Shown: positions 45,634 through 53,537, numbered from the stretch's first letter. The stretch: DNA of 55,333 nucleotides from Skermanella aerolata KACC 11604 (GCF_000936425.1 NZ_AVFK01000041.1:1-55333), one strand, 5' to 3'. The notes: generated by a model not told the origin, from the letters alone. Translations and numbers: made by a program.

Positions 45634-46395
45634 ATGAGCGACAACAATAAGCACGGCCTTTCCCGTACCATCAATCCAAGTACGAAAAGGATAATTAGGC
45701 AACGTTGCGGCTTTGGTTGCGTAATTTGCGGATCTGCCATAATCGAGTATGAGCATATTGATCCACCTTTCTCCGAAGCAACACATCATGATCCAGAAAG
45801 AATCACACTTCTATGTCCCAGCCATCATAGCGAAGTAACGAAAAATATCATTGATAAAGAATATATCAAACAGGCTGATAAAAATCCTGCGGCTAAACAG
45901 AGAGGGTATTCTGACCTATTGTTTAGAACGATCTCAAAACCTCCAGTTTTAGTATTTGGGAAAAGAAATATTTTTGAGGGAGGGGGGTTCATTACCGTAG
46001 AGGGCGTGCCTCTGATAGCTGCAAAAGCACCAGAAATAGGTTCAGGAGTCTGGAGACTCGATGGTAATATATGCAACTCAGACGGATCGTCTATAGTTAA
46101 GATAAATAATAATGAATTCCACCTCCAAGGGCATGCGCAGTTCGATTTTCAACAAATTCAAAACCGCCTTACTGTCAGGGATGAGAAATCGATCATCGTA
46201 TTCGAAATGGAATTCCAATCGCCGAACTATGTTCGCATCAAGCACATGGTTTCACGATCAAGAAATGTAGTTATTGTTGCACACGATGATGACTTAACGA
46301 TATGGCGGGAGGACGGACCAGTAAGTTTTACTGCCTGTCGATGGCTCGATTACGGATTGAACATCAGATCTGAGGAAATTTCGTTCTTACCGTGA
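45634..46395 (+). CDS. HNH endonuclease domain protein (AT-rich island gene)
   Basis: A 253-residue protein. The HNH domain is at about residues 20-75: a zinc pair CVICG, then EYEHIDPPFSEATHHDPERITLLCPSHH, with the His-Asn/Asp-His core and a second Cys/His pair. Residues 95-250 form a beta-rich C-terminal region (GGGFITVEGVPLIAAKAPEIG, FEMEFQSPNYVRIKHMVSRS) of unknown fold. The composition is far more AT-rich than all neighbours, so it was acquired recently. It sits alone between the cas scar and array 2, inside inverted repeats. A defence or anti-plasmid nuclease is a reasonable guess, not shown. Confidence 0.85.
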   Translation: MSDNNKHGLSRTINPSTKRIIRQRCGFGCVICGSAIIEYEHIDPPFSEATHHDPERITLLCPSHHSEVTKNIIDKEYIKQADKNPAAKQRGYSDLLFRTISKPPVLVFGKRNIFEGGGFITVEGVPLIAAKAPEIGSGVWRLDGNICNSDGSSIVKINNNEFHLQGHAQFDFQQIQNRLTVRDEKSIIVFEMEFQSPNYVRIKHMVSRSRNVVIVAHDDDLTIWREDGPVSFTACRWLDYGLNIRSEEISFLP

Positions 46396-46494
46396 GGTGT
46401 TTCATTTAACTTCAAGCAAGCACTCATCAGCGAGTATGCTTAACTGTCGATATGGTTACTCATACAGGCTGCCGGAAACGCCTGACCCACTCTC

Positions 46495-46571
46495 GTTACA
46501 AGTGCCAGCGGTTCCGCCCCCGCCAACCGCCGATAAGGTTACGAACTTCCAGCGACCTGTATTAGGAATTC
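46495..46571. repeat. Right arm of the inverted repeat flanking the HNH island
   Basis: This is the partner of 45389-45462 in opposite orientation, with the longest exact block GGTTACGAACTTCCAGCG. It lies 116 bases upstream of array 2. No transposase is encoded between the arms. Confidence 0.75.
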
Positions 46572-46687
46572 CTCCAGTCCGGGTGATGAGTATGACGGAT
46601 GAATGCTCCCAAAGCTTGACTGAGTGCGGTAAGGTTCGCCACCAGAGTCTATGACAAATGAATAAATTCGGGCGCTTATTTGGCAGA
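46572..46687 (+). promoter_or_regulatory. Leader of CRISPR array 2
   Basis: Between the inverted-repeat arm and the first repeat. TCTATGACAAATGAATAA starts at 46648 and the block ends 15 bases before the first repeat, the same spacing as the TCTTTGACAATCAAATAG block of the array 1 leader. AT-rich, as leaders are. No open frame of note. Confidence 0.65.
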
Positions 46688-47265
46688 GGTTTCCCCGTGC
46701 AGGCGGGGATAAACCCAACACGGGTTCCGTTTTGCTGGCGGCCGCACCGGCTCCCCCGTGCAGGCGGGGACAGACCCTCATCGACCGGCACGATCTCGCC
46801 CTTGCTGAAGGCTCCCCCGTGCAGGCGGGGATAGACCCGGCACGACGTACTGCGGCAGGCCGGCTAACATGGCTCCCCCGTGCAGGCGGGGATAGACCCG
46901 TCGTGCGGAAGTTCGGCGGCATCAAGAAAACGGCTCCCCCGTGCAGGCGGGGATAGACCTCCTCATCGGGGGGAAGTCGCGTTTGAACTGGCGGCTCCCC
47001 CGTGCAGGCGGGGATAGACCCAAGACCACCGGCAACGTCGACTTTGCGAATATGGCTCCCCCGCGCAGGCGGGGATAGACCCATGCACCAGATCTACTCC
47101 GACAAGCGGAACGAGGCTCCCCCGTGCAAGCGGGGATAGACCCGGCACGACGTACTGCGGCAGGCCGGCTAACATGGCTCCCTCGTGCAGGCGGGGATAG
47201 ATCCTGGACGATGTCCGCAGGGCTGCGGCTGATACCGGCTCCCCAGTGCATGCTGGATCTGACAG
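46688..47265 (+). CRISPR. CRISPR array 2 (type I-E), 10 repeats, 9 spacers
   Basis: 29-base repeats at exact 61-base spacing, starting at 46688, 46749, 46810, 46871, 46932, 46993, 47054, 47115, 47176 and 47237. The consensus reads GGCTCCCCCGT, loop GCAG, then GCGGGGATAGACC, so the stem base is a T-G wobble and the loop differs from array 1. The first repeat has three changes (GGTTTCC and ATAAACC). The last repeat is half decayed, marking the trailer end at right. The spacers at 46839-46870 and 47144-47175 are identical. Confidence 0.97.
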
Positions 47266-47304
47266 TATTGTTGTTGGTGCAGCGAGGAAGGTCATGATGC
47301 CAAT

Positions 47305-47329
47305 CGTAATCGTTGCTGTTGCGATTACG
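47305..47329. repeat. Perfect 8-bp hairpin at the end of the array 2 region
   Basis: CGTAATCG (47305-47312) and CGATTACG (47322-47329) are perfect inverted repeats with a 9-base loop, between the array 2 trailer and the stop of a minus-strand gene. It may end minus-strand transcription, though no T-run follows on that strand. Confidence 0.4.
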
Positions 47330-47333
47330 TGAT

Positions 47334-47624
47334 TTAGCGGTAATCAAGTGGAATCATGCAGCGATACTCGTCGATCTTCAGAAACTCGCGGTGAACCGTC
47401 ATCGGATCAAGGCCGTGGCCGATGACCAGCGTGTTGAAGTCCTTGAACAGCATCGCGGCCCGTTCCGCTGGATTAAGCTCATGCACGACCGGCATGCAGC
47501 CGCCGCCGAGGCCGTCATAACGGCTTGTCCAGCCGGTCCGATCAGGGTACGGCCCGACCTCGATTTCGGTCCTGCCTTTGGCCGTCAGTGCATTCCAGCC
47601 GATCGCGGTTTCGATCAGTTTCAT
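47334..47624 (-). CDS. Hypothetical protein, 96 residues
   Basis: Starts MKLIETAIGWNALTAKGRTEIEVG and ends KIDEYRCMIPLDYR. No domain I recognise. AAGGAG lies eight bases before the ATG, which supports real translation. It is the last gene of the minus-strand mobile-element cluster that runs down from 53123, and its stop is next to array 2. Confidence 0.6.
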   Translation of the reverse strand: MKLIETAIGWNALTAKGRTEIEVGPYPDRTGWTSRYDGLGGGCMPVVHELNPAERAAMLFKDFNTLVIGHGLDPMTVHREFLKIDEYRCMIPLDYR

Positions 47625-47666
47625 GTCCGTCTCCTTGTGCCCGCCGCTTGTGGGGATGCGGTTGGT

Positions 47667-48029
47667 TCAGTGTTGCCGTTCGGAAGCTGGAAGCAGATTG
47701 GGGTCGCCGTCACTGCAGGCGGCTGCATCCGTGATCTGCGCCGATCCGGTCGCGGGATCGCTGCTGGCATGGTTTTGGTTCAGGCTGACAAGCAGATCGA
47801 CGAGAGTGGAGCAATCGCCGGACATCTCGACCGATTGGGTGGGTCGGCCATAGGCGCGATCCAGGATCGCGTTTGCCGCGACAAGTCGCTCCCCCGGCTT
47901 ACCCGACCGCATCACCTGCACCAAGGTCTCCAGCGCCTCCATGCTGTTCTGTTGCGCCAGATCCCGGATGCTCACTTCCAGCTTCGGCCGACCGCCGGGG
48001 TTGCCGGAAACTCCTTTTGCCCATTTCAT
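47667..48029 (-). CDS. DUF5681 domain-containing protein
   Basis: About 120 residues. The N-terminal motif MKWAKGVSGNPGGRPKLEVSIRDLA is the DUF5681 signature (F/V-K-G-x-SGNPxGRPxG), common in phage and mobile-element small proteins near terminase or primase genes. A helical region ERLVAANAILDRAYGRPTQ follows. ATG at 48029 has AGGAG ten bases upstream and starts at the motif; the frame further up to 48233 is not family-like. Its role is unknown; DNA packaging or DNA-binding functions have been suggested for the family. Confidence 0.75.
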   Translation of the reverse strand: MKWAKGVSGNPGGRPKLEVSIRDLAQQNSMEALETLVQVMRSGKPGERLVAANAILDRAYGRPTQSVEMSGDCSTLVDLLVSLNQNHASSDPATGSAQITDAAACSDGDPNLLPASERQH

Positions 48030-48142
48030 TCTGTAAAACTCCTGATCTGAGATATTTCGGCAGTGTAGTTCTGGCGGCGACAGACTGCCCGCCGAGTAAA
48101 ACATCCTGACCACGGCCGGCGGCGCACGGGCCATGCCGCCGA

Positions 48143-49006
48143 TCACGATCTCCGCCCCAGCGGTTCCAGCCCCATCGCCATCAGCCCGACATAGGCGGCA
48201 CCGCGCCACTTCTGGCCGTAGGCGGTCAGGCACTCCAACCCGTAATCCTGACCGACATGGACCACGGCGCCGTCCAGCAGGGACATGCCGGGACCATCAA
48301 GCATGAAGGCGTCGCAGCCGGCGCAGCGGTCGAAGCTGGGTTCGGCGCCGTGCCGCCGATGCCAGACGTTCTCGGCTTCGCCCCAGGCGACCCGGCCTGC
48401 CTCGATCGACAGCAGGCCATGCTCAAGCCAGTGGTCGGTTCGGTCCTTCAGCCACAGACGCCAGTCTTCAGGGGTATCACTGGCAGGGGCAGGGGTTTTG
48501 GGTTGAAGAAACGCTTCTCGGATGGCCTTGAGCGCGTTGGGGTTGATGTCGTTGACGGTTCCGCTCGCACTGCCTGCCTTTTTGGACACCGGTTGGACAC
48601 CTGGAGGGGTCTGGTGTCCAACTCTAACCTCTTGTTCTATATAAGGTTTGGACACTTTGGACACTTTGGACACCTGAGATGGATGATCTCGTGCGCGCGA
48701 CCCCCGCGTCGTGGCTTCATGGTCCATTTTTCTGTCCACGTCCGGAGCCTCGTCTGGAGCTTCGGAACCATGGATCTCCTGTTTCAGGTGCCCAAAGTGT
48801 CCAAAGTGTCCAAACCCCTTATCCGTCAATGGGTTAGCGTTGGACACCTGCCCCTTTTCGGTGTCCAATCGGTGTCCAAACTTCTCCTTCTGATTGTTGA
48901 ACTTAGAGACTTTGTCGCCAAAACGACCTTCCCCAACGCTGTCGATGGTCGAAATCGTGGCGTTGATGGCGTCGAGGATGTTGGACACCGGCTTCGGCGC
49001 GGTCAT
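48143..49006 (-). CDS. Repeat-bearing hypothetical protein carrying a TTGGACAC cluster
   Basis: A 287-residue protein with two unlike parts. Residues 1-145 are low in conserved structure and contain FGHFGHFGHLK, VSKVSKVSK and several single copies of GH-x or SK. All of these arise from translating the octamer TTGGACAC/GTGTCCAA in different frames. Residues 150-287 look like a genuine domain (EDWRLWLKDRTDHWLEHGLLSIEAGRVAWGEAENVWHRRHG, with a CAGCDAFM cysteine pair). The start overlaps the primase-helicase stop (ATGA) and has GGAGGG upstream. The first half may be shaped by a DNA function rather than by protein function. Confidence 0.65.
   Translation of the reverse strand: MTAPKPVSNILDAINATISTIDSVGEGRFGDKVSKFNNQKEKFGHRLDTEKGQVSNANPLTDKGFGHFGHFGHLKQEIHGSEAPDEAPDVDRKMDHEATTRGSRARDHPSQVSKVSKVSKPYIEQEVRVGHQTPPGVQPVSKKAGSASGTVNDINPNALKAIREAFLQPKTPAPASDTPEDWRLWLKDRTDHWLEHGLLSIEAGRVAWGEAENVWHRRHGAEPSFDRCAGCDAFMLDGPGMSLLDGAVVHVGQDYGLECLTAYGQKWRGAAYVGLMAMGLEPLGRRS
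48582..48988. repeat. Iteron-like cluster: 12 exact TTGGACAC octamers
   Basis: Exact copies on the plus strand start at 48582, 48593, 48648, 48657, 48666, 48840 and 48981. As GTGTCCAA they start at 48614, 48797, 48806, 48861 and 48872, plus a one-mismatch copy at 48788. The triplet 48648/48657/48666 and the inverted triplet 48788/48797/48806 each have a 9-base period and face each other across about 115 bases. An AT-rich patch TTGTTCTATATAAGG sits directly beside the first triplet. Confidence 0.85.
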
Positions 49007-51930
49007 GGCCGCCCTCCGTCGTACACGGTGAAGGGCGCTTCGCCGGCGGCGTTGGTGGACCTGCCGAAATGAGCGCGGGAAAGGGCATACACCTGGACAT
49101 GACCAATCTTAGGCACGTACCTGACCGCCAGCCGCTTCGCATCGGTTCGTTTCGCCAGCAGGCCGCGATCATTCAGCACCTTCGCGATCTGCTGTTCCTT
49201 CAGCGCCCCGCCTGCCGCTTCCCGGATACGTTCAGTCGGCAGATAGACCGCGCGATCGTCATGCCACGCGACGGCATCCCGCATGCCGCCGTCTCCATCG
49301 ACATGTCGGATCGTCACGCCCCACCGTTCCGCGATCCAGCGAATGATGTTGCCGATTGCCTGATCTTCGGGGTTCAGGACGACGGCATCGGTGGAAGCCA
49401 GGAACCGACACCATGCCCAATTAACCGCCTCGGAAACCTCCATGGACGCCGGCAGAAGGTTGAATGCCTTCGCCATTTGCCCGGCAACAAGCAGCAGCGC
49501 GAACGATATGGCCGCCCGGATCAGGGCGCTGTCGGCGCCCGGTCCGGCGAGCTTCCGCGCGGCCTGGTTGACGCTCTCGCGCAATCTGTCAGGGTCGCGG
49601 TGCATGCCCTCCGCGATCAGCGCCTTGACGAAGGCCGGACCGGCATGACCGTGGTTCCGGCAGGCGGCATCGATGGCATTCAGCACGTCCTGTCCCGCAT
49701 TCCGGTTGACGCTGGTCACGTCGATGTCGGGGAAGCGGACGGGCATACCGGTGGCCCATTGGCCGCCATCGCCGCGCACCTTCTCCTCCAGGGAGCATTC
49801 GCCTGACAGGATCGCGAAGGTGTTCCAGGCGTAGGGGGTCTTGAGCTTCGCCCCCGCCGTCATGCGGGCTTTTCCGACGCCGCCGGCGATGCTGTAGATC
49901 AGGCGGCCGATCACCTTCCCATCGGCATGAGCCATTTCGTCTAAGGCCAGCACGGTCCCGTTCGCCCGCTGGGCCAGTCCCTCGACCGCGTTCTCGGTCG
50001 CCCGCATCGACTGGAGAAGGCCGTTCCCGATCTTCGTCGACGACCAGGGCGAGACCGCCAGCCGTTGCGCCGTCGTCTTGCCGGCTGATGTCATGCCCGA
50101 CAGGTTGATCCCGCACGCCTCCATGCCGGCAAGTTCGAGGACCGGTCCGGCGAAGCCGCCGATGATACCGAGATGCCAGTGCGGGCAGTTGTCCGCCTTG
50201 ATCACCGTCTCGATGGCCGCGCGCCAGTCATCGAACGTGCCGGCCGCAGATGGGACGGGGAGCCGGGCGCCGGCCGACAGTTCCAGGTTCTGCCCATCCG
50301 GCAAGCCGCTCACCTCGCCGCTTGGATCGACGAAGACGGGGACGTCCGCCGTCAGGCGATGCCAGCCCGGCCGAGAGACGACGACCATCTCCCGCGTCGG
50401 TTTGGCGGCCTTCAGGATGGCGACCACGATGGCTTCGCCATCAGCCTCGACGCGAAGACCGGCTTCGAACAGCGCGGCCTTGATCTCGACCCCATTCATG
50501 CGCCCCAGGTCGGCACGATCGAAGTCCACCAGCCGGGGCTGGCCGCTCATGTCCTGAACGGCGACCCGCAAACCATAAGCGTCGTCCTGATCGGCGTGGC
50601 GCAGCATCGCGATCACCCCAAGGGGCGAGAACACGGGGACCATCGTCTCCTCACCCGAGGAGATGCGGGTGACCTTGTGGACCCATATGTCGCCGCCGGG
50701 CATGTGCCGGTAGCACAGGCGCGTGCCCCCAAGCGCCGGCAGCGGATAGGCTGTCACGATATCGTCCAGTTCGGCGGCATGCTCCTTGTCAGCATCGGCC
50801 GCAGCCGCCTCGTCTTCGGACGGTTCGAAAGGTTCTGCCGCCTGCATGCCGGCCCGCACCGCATCCAGGCCGTCGCGCAGGAAGATGTCGAGCCAATCGG
50901 CCTTTTCGCCGGCCGCACCCGGCATGGCGATCGCGACCGATACGCGGTCGTGCAGCTTCGCGCCGAAATTGCGGGCCGCTTTCTCGCCACGCCGGCTGGC
51001 CGGCTTGCTCAGGGTGCGCTTCTCGTCGCGATCGGCCGCGACCGTGATGTGCTTGGTTGCCGGCCATGGCTGGAACGCCTCGATCCCGCTGGCGGAAATT
51101 GCCGCGGCGACCACCACCTTCCCGGCTTCGATCTCGGTCCGCATGGCGACCGCCACGGCGGCACCGGTCTCGATGCCTTCGCATACGATGATATGCGGCG
51201 CCGTCGCCGGATCACCCCATAGCACCGACCTGCCGGCCGTGCTGACGCCATCGGATGCGCGCACCGACTTCTTCGGGTCGCGGCCGTCAAGATCAGCCTT
51301 CCCCTGACCGTCAGGCGCGACGTAGATCCGGAAGGCATGGCGGCGGCCCATGGCGTCGATCGTCTCAAACACCGCGCACGGGAACATGCCCACCAGCTTC
51401 GGCTTCGCGCCAGCAGCGTCGGGTAGATCGAAGTACCCCAGCGCCTTGATGCCGACAGTCTTGGTGGTCGGCATCAGCATAGCCGCTGGCTCGATCCCAA
51501 GCCGGAAGGCGAGATACTTTCGCGGCAGCGCGTCGTCACGGTTCTCCGCCGGCGCCGACAACAGGCTTGCGGCGTCCTGCTTCTGACCGCGCGGACCGCC
51601 GCCGCCTTCCTCGATCAGGTCGGTGCAGCCGATGATTTCGGCCACGCGGACCTTGGCCTTCTCGAAGTCGATGCCCTCGCGGGCCGACACCACGTCGAAG
51701 ATGCTGTGAGATCCACCCTCATCAGGCCGCTTGCCGATGCAGGTGCAGAAGGCGCATGCCTTGCTGTCATCCCAGCGCCAGTCATCCTTGCCGCCATGAT
51801 CGGGATACGGACAGTTGATGTGGCCGCGACCACCCCGCCAGTCGATGCCGATGGCGCTCAGGACGTCGAGTTCATGGCCGGCGACCGCTTCCTTGATCGG
51901 GTCGGTTCTGACGTACCGCGCGCCCGTCAT
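49003..51930 (-). CDS. Primase-helicase of a mobile element (CHC2-like, Toprim, DUF927)
   Basis: A 975-residue protein. An N-terminal zinc-finger-like region (GHINCPYPDHGG...ACAFCTC, about residues 37-68) resembles DnaG-type CHC2. A Toprim-like part is at about 230-330 (IIVCEGIETGAAVAVAM, HITVAADRDEKRTL). The DUF927 helicase follows, with Walker A GMTSAGKTTAQRLA (about 612) and Walker B-like VLALDEMAHADGKVIGRLIY. The domain order matches replication proteins of satellite prophages and integrative elements. ATGA overlaps join it to the HTH gene upstream and the repeat-bearing gene downstream. Confidence 0.9.
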   Translation of the reverse strand: MTGARYVRTDPIKEAVAGHELDVLSAIGIDWRGGRGHINCPYPDHGGKDDWRWDDSKACAFCTCIGKRPDEGGSHSIFDVVSAREGIDFEKAKVRVAEIIGCTDLIEEGGGGPRGQKQDAASLLSAPAENRDDALPRKYLAFRLGIEPAAMLMPTTKTVGIKALGYFDLPDAAGAKPKLVGMFPCAVFETIDAMGRRHAFRIYVAPDGQGKADLDGRDPKKSVRASDGVSTAGRSVLWGDPATAPHIIVCEGIETGAAVAVAMRTEIEAGKVVVAAAISASGIEAFQPWPATKHITVAADRDEKRTLSKPASRRGEKAARNFGAKLHDRVSVAIAMPGAAGEKADWLDIFLRDGLDAVRAGMQAAEPFEPSEDEAAAADADKEHAAELDDIVTAYPLPALGGTRLCYRHMPGGDIWVHKVTRISSGEETMVPVFSPLGVIAMLRHADQDDAYGLRVAVQDMSGQPRLVDFDRADLGRMNGVEIKAALFEAGLRVEADGEAIVVAILKAAKPTREMVVVSRPGWHRLTADVPVFVDPSGEVSGLPDGQNLELSAGARLPVPSAAGTFDDWRAAIETVIKADNCPHWHLGIIGGFAGPVLELAGMEACGINLSGMTSAGKTTAQRLAVSPWSSTKIGNGLLQSMRATENAVEGLAQRANGTVLALDEMAHADGKVIGRLIYSIAGGVGKARMTAGAKLKTPYAWNTFAILSGECSLEEKVRGDGGQWATGMPVRFPDIDVTSVNRNAGQDVLNAIDAACRNHGHAGPAFVKALIAEGMHRDPDRLRESVNQAARKLAGPGADSALIRAAISFALLLVAGQMAKAFNLLPASMEVSEAVNWAWCRFLASTDAVVLNPEDQAIGNIIRWIAERWGVTIRHVDGDGGMRDAVAWHDDRAVYLPTERIREAAGGALKEQQIAKVLNDRGLLAKRTDAKRLAVRYVPKIGHVQVYALSRAHFGRSTNAAGEAPFTVYDGGRP

Positions 51931-52337
51931 CGTTTGGTTCCCGACAACCTGCGGAGCGCCTGTTGACTTGTACTAGGGGCATTCCCCTCGCTTGTCAGCA
52001 AGCCACGACGCGGTGGGGGTGGTAGATGACGCGCAGTAAGCTTCCCAGGCCGAGCGGCATTATGTTCGCTGCCGGCTATATCGATGTCAGTCGGCGGCTG
52101 CTTAATTTCCTCGCCCATCGCCAACCACGATATGAAGTCGCCGTCCATGACACCAGTTCGGCCGGCGAGCTTTGAGAGTTTCAGGCGGCCAGCTTTCGCT
52201 TCACGATAGATCGTTGTGCGGGAAATGGAAGCAAGCGTTTTAATCTGTTCAATCGAATAAAACGCCCGTCTCCATGGCTGATCCGAAGACACATTACCCA
52301 CGATCGGCACACAAGAGCCGCAGGATATATTTGCCAT
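51927..52337 (-). CDS. Helix-turn-helix protein, AlpA/excisionase-like
   Basis: A 136-residue protein. The HTH_17-like motif is AFYSIEQIKTLASISRTTIYREAKAGRLKLSKLAGRTGVMDGDFISWL, the MerR/AlpA/excisionase type. The C-terminal 55 residues are a Pro/Arg-rich tail. GGAG precedes the ATG. It overlaps the primase-helicase start by 4 bases, so it is probably the regulator or directionality factor of that replication module. Confidence 0.8.
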   Translation of the reverse strand: MANISCGSCVPIVGNVSSDQPWRRAFYSIEQIKTLASISRTTIYREAKAGRLKLSKLAGRTGVMDGDFISWLAMGEEIKQPPTDIDIAGSEHNAARPGKLTARHLPPPPRRGLLTSEGNAPSTSQQALRRLSGTKR

Positions 52338-52421
52338 GGTGGGGCTCCGTCGTTGATTGGGACGGATTTCTATTTACACCATGACGTGTCTGGCCTCACC
52401 ACCTAGCGCTGACAGAAATCC

Positions 52422-53123
52422 CTACGTTATAAAAGGGGTTTTTCTGTCAGTTTCTCGACCTTCCCGGATATCTGTTCTGGCGCGCTTCATGGCGGTCCGG
52501 AGACTTCCCTCATCCACATCCGGAACGAAATGCTTAACCAGAAGCCACAGGAGTACCGAGACGGCCGGGATCGGATCTCCGTCATCAGTGAAGTCAACCC
52601 TGAATTCCAAGCCATAGTGCTGGTCGATCGTCAGGACAAGTTCATAGATGAAATCGTCGAGATGTTCGTGAGATGGCCTTCCGGCTGAGGCAGGACCGAC
52701 GAGTTGCGTCGCGGCTGTCAGTGTCTTGGTCGCCGCCTGGTGTAGTTCGCCAATCACTCCACCCAGGATATCCAAGCGGTCCAGGGTGATGTCACTCGCT
52801 TCATTGATCGCGTGGATCAGCATGCTGGCCGCGTCGGCGATCCGAATAGCTTCGCCACGACGTTCCGCCCGCTCTGGCGACGTCGTTTCTGTACGGCGCG
52901 CGTAATAGCGGGTGGCATAAGCTTCGAAGTCGGCGATCGGGTCGCCGACCTCCTTGTCGCCTCGGTCGTCTCCTGGGTTTACAGCGACGCCTGCATCCAT
53001 TTCGTACTGCCGAAGCTGATCGGCGGACAGGCGATGAAAATCAGTTTGCTGGAGGGCACGACGCCAGCCGATCTTTTCGGCTTGGACGGGAATGTTATCG
53101 CTGGCGTTTTTATCGACGGGCAT
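52422..53123 (-). CDS. Hypothetical protein, 233 residues
   Basis: Mostly helical with an acidic/basic mix. The middle has FEAYATRYYARRTETTSPERAERRGEAIRIADAASMLIHAI and the C-terminal half contains the YELVLTIDQHYGLEFRVDF strand-rich segment. No family recognised. GAGAG lies upstream of the ATG at 53123. It is the first gene of the minus-strand cluster, transcribed toward the HTH and primase-helicase genes, with an 84-base gap. Confidence 0.65.
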   Translation of the reverse strand: MPVDKNASDNIPVQAEKIGWRRALQQTDFHRLSADQLRQYEMDAGVAVNPGDDRGDKEVGDPIADFEAYATRYYARRTETTSPERAERRGEAIRIADAASMLIHAINEASDITLDRLDILGGVIGELHQAATKTLTAATQLVGPASAGRPSHEHLDDFIYELVLTIDQHYGLEFRVDFTDDGDPIPAVSVLLWLLVKHFVPDVDEGSLRTAMKRARTDIREGRETDRKTPFIT

Positions 53124-53463
53124 GTTGATCTCTCAGGTTTATGAGAGCCGCCATTTACCCCTTCATCTTCCCCAATGAAAGGTTCGAAAGACATATCAGG
53201 AAGCAACAAGATAGCCCTGAGTGTTGCAATCAGGGAGTTCTGCTGCATTGGCCAAGCATGATATCTACTGTCAGCGCATAAGCTGGAAAGCTGACCTCGC
53301 TCCGAGCCCCGAAGACTGGCTGCCGTTGCGTGCTTCGATGGAGAGTGGCGGTCACGTGCTTTTCAATCACCATGACGGGGCGCCCCGGTGGCCGAAACCC
53401 CTTTGCCTGATTCCGCAAATTTTTTTCGAGGCGTGGGGTTAAATGAAGTCGGTTTTAGATTTC

Positions 53464-53537
53464 GAGGGTCGGGCTGTCGTCGAAGGAGATTAAAAGCACC
53501 GCGTCGTATGGGACCCGTGACGTCGATGGTGGGGTTG
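53464..53537 (-). repeat. Imperfect direct repeat, copy 1
   Basis: Aligns without gaps to 53729-53803. Long identical blocks include GAAGGAGATTAAAAGCACCG and GTATGGGACCCG. On the minus strand it encodes VPYDAVLLISFDDSPT and a stop soon after (LEI). The differences from copy 2 fall in whole codons, so the copies diverged as coding sequence. Confidence 0.65.

Noticed and set aside
45389-46571. The HNH island as an insertion sequence
   Set aside because: The HNH protein has no transposase motif and I found no clear target-site duplication outside the arms; only a cassette with inverted repeats is supported.
35194-47236. Possible self-targeting spacers against the window, especially the mobile-element module
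   Set aside because: I compared spacers by eye and saw no match. This is not exhaustive; a proper search is needed.
46456-47347. Minus-strand open frames through array 2
   Set aside because: Same effect as in array 1: translated CRISPR repeats, not proteins.
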